Assembly: GCA_021397835.1 (NCBI GenBank)
Contig: JAJFZO010000087.1
Location: forward strand, 5,084,001-5,148,000
Length of the DNA stretch: 64,000 nucleotides
Source: Moringa oleifera
Lineage: Eukaryota > Streptophyta > Magnoliopsida > Brassicales > Moringaceae
Direction: 5' to 3'
Shown: positions 10,839 through 22,589 of the stretch, in pieces
How positions within the stretch are numbered: position 1 is the stretch's first letter
How the letters are laid out: the number at the start of each line of letters is the position of its first letter
The notes under the pieces: model-generated
Seen by the model: the letters and a program-made list of their open reading frames with translations, nothing else
The model's database searches: none
What the model was told of the DNA's origin: nothing
Translations under genes and position numbers: made by a program

Positions 10839-13082
10839 TCATACCCTACTGTCCAAGCTTGAAGCCTCAGTCACATCCCCTCCCTTAGGACCATGCTTCG
10901 AACCTGAACTGCTGCATGTACATAAGTGATGTTAAGAAAAACTGACACAAAAATAGTGAAACACACAAGTGGCAAGTTCAAACTGACCCTAATTAATTCC
11001 TTTAGATAGATAAAGAATCAACTTATAAAAATGAACCTTCCATGTGAAATAATGGTCTGATGATCTGAAAGTGGGCTTAACTTGAGAGTTTGTGCACCTG
11101 AAGTTCCAGCTTCTGCTGATTCCAGTTTACTCTTTGCCTACAAAAATTTGTGTCCAAGTGAAATTAGCCAAAAATTCCTATCTTGTGGGAACGAATAAAG
11201 GACAATACTCCTGAGGCACCAGAAACAAAAGACTTACAGTAGAATTTTCTTCCAACCACTTGGGAACCCTATCAGTGAGAAGTGCAATATACTGCTCCAT
11301 TGCCACCTCTGGACTCATGTTCCCAAGCTTTTGCCAAGCATTCCTTGCACAACGTAAGCAGTGCTGTCCATCACTCACACATAGCAGCTGTCAACCCTGT
11401 TATTATGACTACCAATCAAGCTATACCTTGTAATCTGGTATAGTGTCCTATGATGTTTTGCACAATTACTATTTCCAATTTGGAGACATTCTCGTGTCAA
11501 ATTATGGAAGTCACAGTGTCCATTCAAACTGGAGTACCATAGAAAATTAAGAAAGTATTGTAAGATGGCACAACTCTTTTTGTTCCCTGCTAAGCTAACT
11601 GGATTTTTTAGATAGATTAGTCATTTGGTATCTGAGTCACGAATAGCATTACAAAAAACCACCCCCTTTTAGTGGTTAAACAGACTTGTGAATACAAATC
11701 TGTCTCCATGGTTTAGTATCTTAGCTTTATACAATTAAGGTTATCTCTTTCTCTTTATTTATCAGCTGTTCCACTTTCACCTTATAATTGTTTCTCTTCG
11801 GAATATGAAAATACAAATGGTTCATTTATGACATAACCACAATCTATTCTCCAGTCAAAACCATGGGTCCCCAAAAAAAATTTGAACATTTTATGCACCT
11901 CTTTTTAGCCCTCTCAAAATTTTCGGTGTAATTGTTTTCTAATGTTGTAATCTACGTTTTTCCTCCCATTTGCAGTCACTAGCTTAAGACACTGCAACGA
12001 GTTTAGCATTAGCACAGGTATAAAGACATCACCAGCTTAGCAAAATAAAGATAACTGAGAAAGCAAAATAAGGACAACTGAGAAGCAAAATGAGGGACCA
12101 AACTGAGGAACAAGCAAACAAATGCAGTAGGATTTACAGAAGTTTGATACCACTTAGCACGAGCAGAAAGCATGAGTGCCATAGGCTGTGGCTCACGGCA
12201 AGGCCCTTCTGTAGCAATCTTGTGTAGTCCGTACAACTCCATCTGCGCATCACTACCAATGCTGGTCAAGTCCGCCTTCTCTCCTAATTCCACAACGAAC
12301 TTTGCAGCCGCAGCAAAATGCTTCTCCAACTCACTCCTCTCGATCCCCTCCCAGTCGTCATCTTCATATTCAATGTCCAATTCTTCGCTCCTCTCTTCAT
12401 TTCTCGCCTTCGATTCAGTCTCCACGACCACAATCTCCTCAGATTTTTCGGCAACATCACCAACTACTTCAACAGCTACAGGCTCATTTCTTTTTTCCAC
12501 CAAACCCTTGGACTCGCTTTCGCCATGCACTATTGTCTCCTCCGATGAATTTCCCAGCGATTCTCCATATTGGACTTGCTCCGGTGATGCATCGTCTTTG
12601 ACTTGCTCGGGCAGCTCTCCATCTTTGACTTGCTCCGGAAATTCTCCGTTCGTGACTTGCTCTGTCGTTTCTCCATCTTTAACTTTCTCAGGCGATTCTC
12701 TGTTCTTCACTTGCTCAGGCGACTGTCCATTTTTTACCTGCTCTGATAAGTCTTCGCCTTTTGTTTTTACTCCTTCACTAGTTTTTGCTAGTTTCACGGC
12801 TTCGTCCTCACCTCGCACCGGTTCTCCTTGGAACCGATCGACCTTATGACCAGTTTCTTCAACGAATTCGATTCTCTTTTCGGTTTCATAGGGCCGACCT
12901 CTCAGCTCTTGTCGAAACTGCAATTCCTCCATGAGAATAGCCTCATCAAAGTCTGCCCCTACCTTGGTATCAGAATCAGAACCTGGCTGACCGGACATAG
13001 CCATCGAAACCAGCTTGGCAACAAGAAATGAAAACAGAACAGCAACAATAGCCGTCAGAAACAGCTCTAGAACAAGCTCCAT
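10839..13082 (-). CDS. ACBP3: Acyl-CoA-binding domain-containing protein, class III (ACBP3-like)
   Basis: Minus-strand gene for about 403 residues in four exons: 13082-12151, 11343-11238, 11137-11037 and 10911-10839. All introns are GT-AG and phases agree. A hydrophobic N-terminal segment (residues 3-30, ELVLELFLTAIVAVLFSF) is a signal anchor or signal peptide. An acidic region follows, with seven 9-residue repeats (112-174). The acyl-CoA-binding domain spans about 252-340: YGLHKIATEGPC, then AKWNAWQKLGNMSPE with the Trp311 codon split by intron 1, then QYIALLTDRVPKW. A C-terminal ACB domain with no ankyrin or kelch repeats marks plant class III ACBPs, which bind acyl-CoA esters and affect membrane lipids and stress responses. 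The last intron has a tandem CAGCAG acceptor. The final exon may instead splice at 10845 to 10774 and end at 10757. The chosen start is the ATG at 13082. Confidence 0.88.
12561..12749 (-). repeat. 27-bp coding minisatellite, seven units, inside the ACBP3-like gene
   Basis: Seven consecutive 27-base units encode the 9-residue theme SPEQVKDGE (variants SPEQVKNRE, SPEKVKDGE, TTEQVTNGE, FPEQVKDGE, LPEQVKDDA, SPEQVQYGE). The unit length is a multiple of three, so gain or loss of units keeps the frame. The block is acidic and likely disordered, between the membrane anchor and the ACB domain. Confidence 0.9.
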
Positions 13083-13158
13083 GGTTTTCCTCCAAAACAA
13101 ATTACCAGAACAGTAATACAGCAGAAAGAAATGTGATTAGAAAGGTCATAAAAACAAC

Positions 13159-13180
13159 GATCGCTCTTTATACGGCGATC
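13159..13180 (-). promoter_or_regulatory. TATA box of the ACBP3-like gene inside a small inverted repeat
   Basis: On the minus strand GTATAAAG lies at 13172-13165, about 85-90 bases before the ATG at 13082, a normal plant TATA position. It is flanked by GATCGC (13159-13164) and GCGATC (13175-13180), perfect 6-base inverted repeats, so the TATA word sits in a 10-base potential loop. A CT-rich tract (minus strand, about 13260-13181) lies just upstream. Confidence 0.6.
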
Positions 13181-13399
13181 ATGAGAGCAAGAGAAAAAAA
13201 GTAGAGGAGAGGAGACTGAGGAGGGAAAGGAAAGGATATTTTCAGAGCAGAGCAAAGCACATTCGAGCTATTTTGCATTTGCTTTGCCTCACTTTTTCCA
13301 CATTTAATTTTACAGAGAGGCGTGGGTCCCGCCTGGCTGGCAAACGTTGGTTTAGTCACGGAAGATGACACAAAAAGTTTCATAGGCTCCAACTGGGAG

Positions 13400-15330
13400 C
13401 TGACATCGCATACATAGCTTTGGGTTATCCCTTAAGCTAACTACATTAATTGTTAATCACATTTTAATACAATAACATAAAATATTTAATCGTAAATAAA
13501 TATTTTTTTAAAAAAATTATTCCACAAGAAAAAAATGATTCTTTTTTTTTAAATATTAGTTATCCCTAATTATTTTCATATAACAATGTAATTTGATATA
13601 TGATGTACTGCAAAAACAATGATGAACAATTATATGATAATAAATACTGATCAATGATAATATAATTAAACATATGATTATCAATATTAATAGGGGCATG
13701 TGGAATCCCTCTGGTGAGTAGCAGGGTCCAGGGACATTGTCATCTTGATAGATTTATTTAAATTATTTTTATCGTAAGAAAGATATATCCTTTGGGGGTT
13801 GTCGGTGGCAATCAGACGGCTGAGTAAACTTTTTCCAGTAGATTTATTGATTCTGTAATTGCCTTTATAAAGCTAAAGTTTGCATGGTAGGTAAGAAGGA
13901 TTTTCATTGGATTACATTGGTACTTTGTATTAATGTATATTAATAATATGATTATGAGTATAAAATGTTGTGATTGTATTTGTAATAATTATTTGATGGA
14001 ATTTTATTTTTAATTTTTAAGTTATTTATTTTTTAAGAAACATATTTATCTTGTTTTTATTTTTTATTTTTGGATTTTAAAATAATTTCTCTATTGTTTT
14101 TTACTTTTCAGCTTCTGTTGTGCTTTTGTTTAAAGCAATTTAAAATATTTTATTGATAATGATGTAATTTAAGAAATAAACTAATACATGACAAAGAAGA
14201 ATATATAATGAGGATTCCATTATGGGTTGATCCACTACATGTCCCTTTAGCAATCCTACCTTGTGGACAGATGTCACAATCCTTCATAGTTTTGAGCCAT
14301 ATAAAAGAAGGGAAATGGAGGATAAAGCATTTAGTGTATGATGTTGATGGTAAGACTTTAGATCTATAAGAATTACTTGCACTAATTGTGGTAGGTCTGA
14401 AGAAAAAACAATTGAAGGGTAAGAGGCCAAATCTTGCAATAAATATTGTGCTGCCAAAATCATGGTAAATATAAGTGACACGAATATCGTTTTGAAGATG
14501 TTAATGTTTGCATAGAGAATTTTTTTTAAAAAAACAATTAGCTATTTGATGGAAAAGATTTCAATATTTCTTTGCAAATAAAAACTTTTGGTGCAAAATA
14601 GTAAATATTTATTTTTTTTTTAAAATGAGGTGACTAACAATATTCAAATTTAGGAACATGCCTTTGATGTATTGAGACAACTAGCTACAAAGATGGTTAT
14701 CGTTGGACGTGGATCGGTTTGTTTGATATAGTTTTTCCACTTTTTTGACCATTTATGTATTTTATTACATTAAAATGTTTATTTATTTTTTTCATAATTT
14801 CAAACTTAATGCTAACATAGTTTCGTAAATTCTCACATTTTAAAATTTTTTTTCTATTGGTGTTCGTTGTTGCAAAAAATTGTATAGAAAAAATAAAAAG
14901 AAATGGAAAATATAGCTCTAAATGGTGCTCTTTAATAATGGGCAAAAGCAAAGTTTTGACCATTTGCTTATAAAACATAAAAATAAGTAAATATGGGATG
15001 TCTTTAAGGATTACTTCAATACGTAAATGAGTAATCAAATTGGCAACAAAACGATAAAGAGACGAAAATAGCATTCTTAGATATTTGTAATGTAGAAAGA
15101 GTATAGTTGGCTTCTGAGCAGTTGTCGTCAAGAATTAAGGTTAAATGTTCAAGTAAAACATCAAAACTACCACTTAGATACCTAAGAATTTATTAGTATG
15201 AATTTTCAGTATCTTCTGTAGTTGAAAAAGAAATATCCTTAGTGGTTGGGCCTAAAGCTCTTTTAAGTAATGGAAGGTTACCCCTACTATTTTGCGTTGC
15301 TCCTTTAATTTGGCCATCATGTTTTAGTTT
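13400..15330. other. AT-rich intergenic DNA, possible transposon debris
   Basis: No supported gene. One short phrase, RQLATKMVIVGRG (near 14668), resembles a motif in plant hAT transposases, and a similar phrase RQLANEIVIIDH occurs near 24650. This hints that hAT debris existed at both places, but nothing else in the stretch confirms it. Confidence 0.3.
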
Positions 15331-16329
15331 GATTATAATAACATATTTTTCCCCTTAATGGGTTAGGTATAATAAGCTTTGGGTTAGTAATTTCTTAGAT
15401 GGGCTTCTTTTCCCTTAGGCCTATAGAAGATGTTCAATATATATCCAACAAAAAGGCCCTTACTCTTTAATTTTGAAAATTAGTTTTTTTTAATGAAAGA
15501 GTAGATTTTCTCACTCATTATCTATTATTTTGTTTCATGTATGTACCTGACTATACCATTCATATAAATAAGAATAATATTTTAAAAATTGAATAATGTA
15601 CCTGATTCTGCATTTTGATGGGTCAGGTCCGTTGGATCTTGTTTATCATCCTAAGGTTCTTAACGACCTTCAATATATGGTGCTTTTTCAATAAAAACTT
15701 GTCTTCAAGTAAAAAAGTTTGACATAGCTCCATTAATACCTTTTCAAAGCCTCTTTTCATTGCAAGTTCCCTAGGGTTGCCGCTTTGCCATCAATTTTTT
15801 CGTCACTTGTATCTTCGAAGCTCCCTGTCTCAGCTTTGAATCCTTTATGTTCATCTACTTATCTACATAAGTTTATTCTTATTTCACAACTTCCTTCTTT
15901 GCTTCTCGTGTGGTTTTTCATCTCTCTGCAAGTGAGTTATAATCAATAAAAAAGAAAAGAATATCTTTAAACTGGTTAGTATGCTTTCTTTCTCTCCTCT
16001 AGAGACAAGGGCTATTTCCTTAAGAAGAATACACTTTGCATGTATTTGGCCACACTAAATTCCAAAAGTCAATTTCCACATCCCCTTTTGTGTTTGACCT
16101 TTGTAGGTATTATATGGTTTCTTTTTCATAGATTACCTTTAGAAGCTTTTGCATATTACATTATAGGATTCCTTAAGGCTATCTTAATTTAGGTTTCAAC
16201 CAGTTTTTTTTTTTTTTGAAGTTTTTGTTTAAATTCTTTACTCCTAAAAAGAGTCCAAGTACACCTAGATTCTATTATATTTGTTCTAAACAACAACAAC
16301 GAGAATTTCTTGTGAAGTCCCCAAAAGTT

Positions 16330-17960
16330 CCTAACTCTTAAAAAAAAGATTTACATTTTATTAGTTGGGAGAGTCTAGATATGATCCTTATAGGTGGGGC
16401 GATGACGTTCTTATTGATAGAAATGCATCTAAGATTACTGATGACTATGCTAGGAAATTTTCGAAGCTTTGAAAGAGAATGAAACTAAGGACATTTCCAA
16501 GCTTACCACTTCCAAAATCCTAGGTTCTCATTTAACTTGTTTTCCCCTTTAGTTAGACCGAATTAAGATATTTTTGTGTTTCCTTTATCTTCACTTTTTC
16601 CCTTTTATTCTTTTTCTAAGGTGAGCTTTCTACGACCAAAGGTCTTTTTTAACATGATGGGTCTTTCTCAACTCTTTAAAAGAGGAAAAAATTGGCTAAG
16701 CTTGGAATCGAGGTTTTTTTTTTTTTTTTACTCTCTTTTCAACCATTTAATCTTTTAATTTCTTTTCTTCCATATTTAATTAACCTTGGTATGTAATTCT
16801 TTATTTACAATTTCTAAAGATTTGAGTGAGACCCTTTCATGTCCGGTAATTAACTTGGCAAGAACGAAGAGGAAAAAACTCATAATGATTTTGGTTTGAA
16901 AGGGAAAATGATGTTTCTTAAATATGCTTTGTATCCAACATCAAAGAAGTCTCATGAAAAATCTACCTCATCTCTTGTCCATCATTCTCCAGCCTCTTAA
17001 AAGACGAGGAAAGATTTTCATTCTTTATGAAGGTCCATCAAGCCTCTGTTATTAGGCCTCTTCATTCTGGTGGGCAAGGTTTTTCCCAAGATGGGATAAA
17101 ATTTAGTGATTCTTGGCATGTTACTAATCTAAAAGTTCATTCATCTGATTGAATCTTGAGTGATAATATTGCTTTAAAGATTACTTATAGCATGTTTCTA
17201 TCTAACAATGAAGCTTATTTAAGTGGGTTTAGCCCAAGAAAAGTAGCTTTGGAAGATGCTTGCCTAATCACTAGAGTAAGTGTCTAGTAACTCTATTTCT
17301 TCTTCTTTTTCTTCTCTTTCTTTATCTTTTTCTCTCTTTTTTAATTTTCATTTATTTATGGTAGGCTCTCATTGTTGTTATTGATTCCCTTATATAAGCA
17401 ATCCATAGTTTTAAAGATTCGTACACTCTTTTTGAAGAGAAGGTCAAGCTAGTGAAAGAATTATCTTTGCTGTGAAAAGAGGCTTGTAGCACATAAGAAC
17501 TTTTGACCTTATTAAGAAAAGAAAATGAAATAACTAGTGGAAATATAGAAAAAAAAAGAAAAAGAATTATTAAGGGATTTAAATAATGTCATGCTACATT
17601 ACAAAGTTCTTAAGATGCTGATGGAATTGCTGGATTGATAATGAGTTGCTTAGAAGAACAATTATCAATCATAAAAGTGGATTATGATAAGTTGATCTTA
17701 GATACTAGGAAAAAGGTTACCGAATTGTATAAATATAAGGATTTTACAGAGGAATACATTTCCTATTTAGTTGTAGTTTATGACCAAGAAATAAGCTAGT
17801 TTAAATAACAACTTAAAATAAAATACCAAAATCTAGACTATTCTTTTTCAGAATGCAATGCTAAGTTAGAAACACCTAGTGAGGAAGATGAGAAAATGGT
17901 GATTCTAACTTAGCATCGCATTCCAAAAAAGAAAAGTCTAGGTTTTGGTGATAATATTGC
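16330..17960 (+). pseudogene. Plus-strand (antisense) extra ORF of the gypsy element
   Basis: Fragments on the strand opposite to pol encode a globular-looking piece (ALKITYSMFLSNNEAYLSG, FSPRKVALEDACLITRV, near 17170-17280). They are followed by Lys/Glu-rich, heptad-like stretches (VKLVKELSLL, LRKENEITSGN, VDYDKLILDTRKKV) that suggest a coiled coil. Tat-lineage Ty3/gypsy elements are known to carry an additional ORF, often antisense, between integrase and the 3' LTR; position and strand fit that. Many stops are present. Sequence-level identity with known extra ORFs was not checked. Confidence 0.4.
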
Positions 17961-19409
17961 AACTATAGTTACATGTTTTCCTATTTTTTAGTTTGCTTTC
18001 TTAAGTTGGTTTTATCCATTTTCTTGATCTTTAAATAAGCTTGATGCTGTAAAAGGTAGTTCCTTAAACATAATTGACCTCCCTTAAGTTGTTAGGTTGT
18101 TATTTTAAAAAGTCTTTCTTTAATTATTTTTAGGTAGCAGTTTATATGCTTCACCTCCAACCCCAAGATTTAAGAATTTTTTTTTTTTATATTGGACAAA
18201 GGTAAGAAGGTGATAAAAAAGTGAATTGCCTTGTCATGTTACTTTGATGTTAAAAGACTTTTTAGATTTACGTGGTTGATATATTATTTATCTTTTGCCT
18301 TTTAAGGCTAGATACTCAGTTTTTTGTCATTCAAGGTCCGTTGCTTTGGGTTTTGTCTTTTTAAGGCTTAGAACCTTGTTATTGCTTTTCTAGGCTTAGT
18401 ATTTTGGTTTTACTTTTCATGACTTAATACTTTGTCATTGTCTTTCGAGGCTTAGTATTCCTAGTTTTGTTGGTATATTTCCTTACTTTTTAATGCAACT
18501 TTAGCTTCTCATGCTTTTAATATTATGATTGTTATGAAATATTTTGCTTTCATATTTTCAAACACTTGCTATCTTGAAAAACGACAACCAATTTTATGAA
18601 AAATTTCTTTCTATTGATAAAGGGCTCCAATGGGTAACTTGATACATACAGGTACCTAGAAACATTTGCATTATGAAAAATACTTCCTTAAGTTATTTGA
18701 CCTCTAGGTTCGAGGAATCAAAACTCCTTCTTTGGTTATAAGTTTATAAAGGTCAAGTCTAAAAACTTTAGCAAGTAAAGACCTTTCAATTTGGTGTAAA
18801 TTTCCCAATAACTTCTCATGGGTTTAACACATTGATTTTTTCGAGAATCAAATCTCCTTCTATAAGTAGTTCCTTCAAACTTTTTGATTTTATAGTCTAG
18901 CTGCCTTCTGATGATAAACTACCACTTGGATTTGAGCTTGCTCTGTAGCTTCTCCTAGAAGATCCAAGTTAGCCCTTAAAGCTTTTAAATTACTTTGGTC
19001 ATCATAATGTTTAGGTTAGAAACAAAAGAGTCTAATTTAATAAATAGTACTACTTTCATTCTGAAAGTGAGTGAAAATAGAGTTTTTTTCATGGTTATTC
19101 TATTGATAATTTTATAAACCCATAAAATCTTATATGGTTCTTTTATCCAAACACTTTTAGCTTCATCTAACCTTGTCTCTAAGGCTTATAAGATTATTCG
19201 ATCGGTGACCTTTGTTTGGCCATTTGCTTAGGGATGTTCCACAATCGTGAACTTTTAATCAATTTAGAGACTTTAATAATGATTTTTAAACCTATTTTCT
19301 TAGAGCTGAAGTCCATTCGTTTTCATTTTCACTTAAGGTACACCAAAATGGTATCTAATAGATCTCCATACAAAATCATATATTTTCTGATCAGTTATGG
19401 TGGCTAATG

Positions 19410-19620
19410 TATCTTCTTTCACCTATTTTATAAAATAATTAATGGCTACAATAATAAACTTTCTTTATCTTGTGGCTTTGGAAAAGGACCTAATAGATCC
19501 ATTCTCTATTAATAAAAAACCATAGAACCTCTATGGGTGAACTAAGTGTTGCCAGAACTATTGAAACGAGGGTAAATTTTTAGCAACTTCATATTTTTCA
19601 TGCAAAGCATCTTTATGAAA
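19410..19620 (-). pseudogene. Ty3/gypsy integrase core remnant
   Basis: The minus strand reads RMDLLGPFPKPQDK, then KFIIVAINYFIKWV, matching the integrase core motif MDLIGPFPK...RKFLVVAIDYFTKWVEA with its first catalytic Asp at MDL. The rest of the core is interrupted. It lies downstream of RNase H in element order, as expected for Ty3/gypsy. Confidence 0.75.
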
Positions 19621-20039
19621 TGTAGGCTAGTGTTAACTCTGTTAAGATTTTATGTGCTTTAAGAGCAACCTCTAATGTGAATTCCACATATCTCTTCATG
19701 GACTTTTTTTTATAACATATTCTTATTCAAAAGCTAGAAGCATGTATGACATTTACTAGAGTTTTCTTCTTATTAATGAAAATTTTACTACTTTTCTCTT
19801 GATTTGTCTTGCTTCTTTCATATCATTTCGGAGGGCTCTTTCTTAAAAGAGTATCCCATCAGCTAAAGTTAAGATGTGGAACACTTCTGTTAATATATTA
19901 CTAAATGGGTAGCATTTCAAAGCTATTATTTGGGATAAAAAATTGGCTTTGGAGTTCTTTCCTTCTTAGACTTGAGCAATTTAACATTTCTTAAAGTGAC
20001 TCAACATTTCCTTAGTTTTTTATAAATACATCGCTATTC

Positions 20040-20270
20040 AAAGATTCTTGAGCCTCATAACTTTCTGAACTTGTAGCTAGAGACTTGAGCTTCCTTCACA
20101 GTCTTATGACTTGCTAGTAATACTTCATACTCTGCTTCATTATTTGATGATGAAAGATCAAGCATAACTGCATATGAAAGTTTCACTTTATTTTGTCCAT
20201 ATAAAAGAACTTAAGCTCCACATCTTCCCTTGTTAGCTACTCTGTCAACTCATAATTGCCAAGGTAGATT
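20040..20270 (-). pseudogene. Ty3/gypsy RNase H remnant
   Basis: The minus-strand translation shows WQL, a stop, VDRVANKGRCGA, then LSYAVMLDLSSSNNEAEYEV and LLASHKTVKEA. This matches the RNase H series W-x-L-x-VDG-SSN...GAG...F-x-ASNNEAEYEAL. The Glu of NEAEYE is kept, while the first Asp motif is damaged. Confidence 0.8.
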
Positions 20271-20379
20271 CTTTTATTCTTTTAATATCGAAGCCTTCCC
20301 TTTCTTGTGATCTTTTTGTAGCTTTATTTCAAGATTTATGATTAGATTCTCTTTTACTTTAGAAATTATACGCTTCATA

Positions 20380-21560
20380 ATAAAATCAACTAATACTTGG
20401 GCTTAAGGGTTGTTCCAACTTGATATTGAATATCAAATTTGTCAAGTGCAATTGACCATCTGACCATCCTTTTAAAGGTTTCAAGTCTATGAAGAACTTG
20501 ATTTAAAGGCTTGTTATATAATATCATGATACTGTGTGCTTGGAGATAGTGATGAAGCTACATGTCTATGATCACCAACGCATAAGCAATCTTCTCAATC
20601 CTTGAGTAGTGATTCTCTACATCATGCATGATTCTGCTAATATAATATATTGATCGTTGCTTCATATTATCCATCTTTGTTAACATTACACTAACAGTTT
20701 CAAGAACTGCTGTCATGTAAAGAACTTTCTTTTCTTTAAACCATGGAAGAAATGTAGATTCAGTAAATAATCTTCAAGTGTTAAAAGGGTTCTTGGCATT
20801 GAGGTATTCGTTAAAGCTTTCTCACATTATTAAAGGTGAATAATAGACACTTCTCTACTAATTTAGACATGAATCTACTTAATGCAGCAATTCTTTAGGT
20901 TAAATTTGAACTATTATTACATTTTGTTGAGGTTTTATTTGTATTATTGCTTGGATTTTTTCTGAATTCACCTCAATTCCTCTATTGGTGATCATAAACC
21001 CAAGAAAATTTCTTGAAGATATGTCAAAAGCACACTTAGTAAGGTTAAGCTTCGTTTGAAATTTTTTTTATTACTCTGAAAGTTTCTTCTAGATTTAAGG
21101 TGTATTTCCCTACCCTTTTGTTTTTCATAATCATATCATCAATTTAAGCTTTTATAGTCCACCCTATCTATTGATTAAAGATCTTATTGACTAAATTTTG
21201 ATAAATAGCATTTGCATTCTTTAAATTAAATGGCATAACCTTAATAATAATAAGTTCCAAATTTAATGGCGAAAACTGTTATCTCCTCATCTTTGGGGTC
21301 CATAGAGATCTACTTATAATCCAAAAACATATTAATAAAACTGAGTAACTCATATTCGATGGTTATATAAACAAGTTGTCAATATGTGGCAAGAAAAACT
21401 ATCCTTTAAATAGGCTTTGTTTAGATCGATGAAGTCATGTACATACGCCACTATCCATTGTGCATCTTGATAAGTACCATATTTAACAATCACTCAAGAT
21501 ATTGAACTTCTTAAATGAAACCATTTTTTAGCAAATAAGAGACTTCTTTCTTTGTGACTT
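20380..21560 (-). pseudogene. Ty3/gypsy reverse transcriptase remnant
   Basis: Several conserved phrases appear in order on the minus strand. VHDFIDLNKAYLKDSFSCH (near 21450) is the CVDFTDLNKACPKDSFPLP motif. Near 21200 the phrase VMPFNLKNANAIYQNLVNK matches MPFGLKNAGATYQRLV. Near 20970 RGIEVNSEKIQAIIQIKP matches the RGIEANPEKI motif. NKPLNQVLHRLETFKRM and ALDKFDIQYQVG (near 20450-20520) match the RT-RNase H connection. The YMDD-type box is not readable and frames shift repeatedly. Confidence 0.82.
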
Positions 21561-21979
21561 ATTATCTATCCATAGTAAAACTTCTTTTCCTTTGCTTTAT
21601 TAGTTTAAAGACAAGATTAACACATAATCAGTGAGTGATCACTTGAGGTTTTATCCTAGGCATGTTTGGAAGAGAACATGTGAATACATCATTTTGATTT
21701 TAGAGAAATTAAGTTAAATATTTCTCTTTCTTTTAGGGTTAATAGCAATTTAATTCTAGTTATTTGCCCAAATTCTTTGCCAACTTGTATTTTTTTTGTT
21801 TTAAAGTTGTTCCATAGTTCAACTATTTGAAGATGTTATATGTTTCATTCATCAACATTGATTTGATAAGTAAGCTTATTTTTCCCTTTACATCAAATTA
21901 AGTAGCATTTGAGAGAGAGTTTTTGATGTTTTTTCGGTACTCATTTTCCTCTTTGTATAAAAGATTTCCTTAAAAAATA

Positions 21980-22200
21980 GGTGAATACTATTGCTTATAA
22001 CAAATTCAATATAAGCTTTCCAATCACTACATTATATGCAGCTAATGCTTTGATCACTAAGGATATCGTCATCATAGTGACATTTTGTCCTTGAATTTTA
22101 GCTGTAATAGGGAGCTCGATAACACTTTCCATATGTACCTCCTGTCCTCTAAAACCTGTTAGAGGAGTATCAAAAGTTTTCAAATGATCTTTTGTTATCC
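21980..22200 (-). pseudogene. Ty3/gypsy protease-region remnant
   Basis: A 62-residue open stretch reads TPLTGFRGQEVHMESVIELP, and then has SLVIKALAAYNVVIGKLILN. Plant Ty3/gypsy polyproteins carry TPLIGFSGxxVxPxGxIxLP...FLVVDxPSAYNAIIGRPxLN just after the protease active site. The DTG active-site motif itself is not in this fragment. Confidence 0.8.
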
Positions 22201-22589
22201 CAAGTCGAAAAGTCTAATAGTATATAAAATCAGTTGAGCTTTTTGTATCTGGTGGTATTCTTTTGACATCACAATTGGTAATCATCAAAGTGGCAACTAA
22301 AGTATCATCATGAGGAGTTAAAATAGCTTCTAAATTAGCTTTTGTCAAAAATTTTATTTCTTTCGAATAAAGGTTCTTTGTTTTCGATCATCCCTCATAT
22401 CCTTTTTTATTGTATAATTTCCTTTTGGAAATGGTTTCTCCACTAGATATCATTCCTCTAGCTGCCACATCAATCACCTTTCTTTATTTGTTCACTCTGA
22501 TTAAATAAGCTAACTTAAATGATGAAGCTCGTTGTTGCTCTTCTTCTTGAATAAGAATGGCTTTTAGTTCTTAAGAATGAGACCTCATT

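Noticed and set aside
12009..12150. Continuation of the ACBP3-like frame past residue 311
   Set aside because: The frame beyond AKW has no ACB similarity; AAGTG|GTATCA is a splice donor and the domain resumes in the next exon with NAWQKLGN.
12172..12849. Long plus-strand frame of 225 codons (with two smaller overlapping frames)
   Set aside because: It lies exactly antisense to exon 1 of the ACBP3-like gene, and its Ser/Cys/Thr repeats are the mirror of the 27-bp minisatellite. No family resemblance.
14697..15131. 144-codon minus-strand frame
   Set aside because: Lys/Ile/Asn/Phe-rich translation of AT-rich DNA with no recognised motif.
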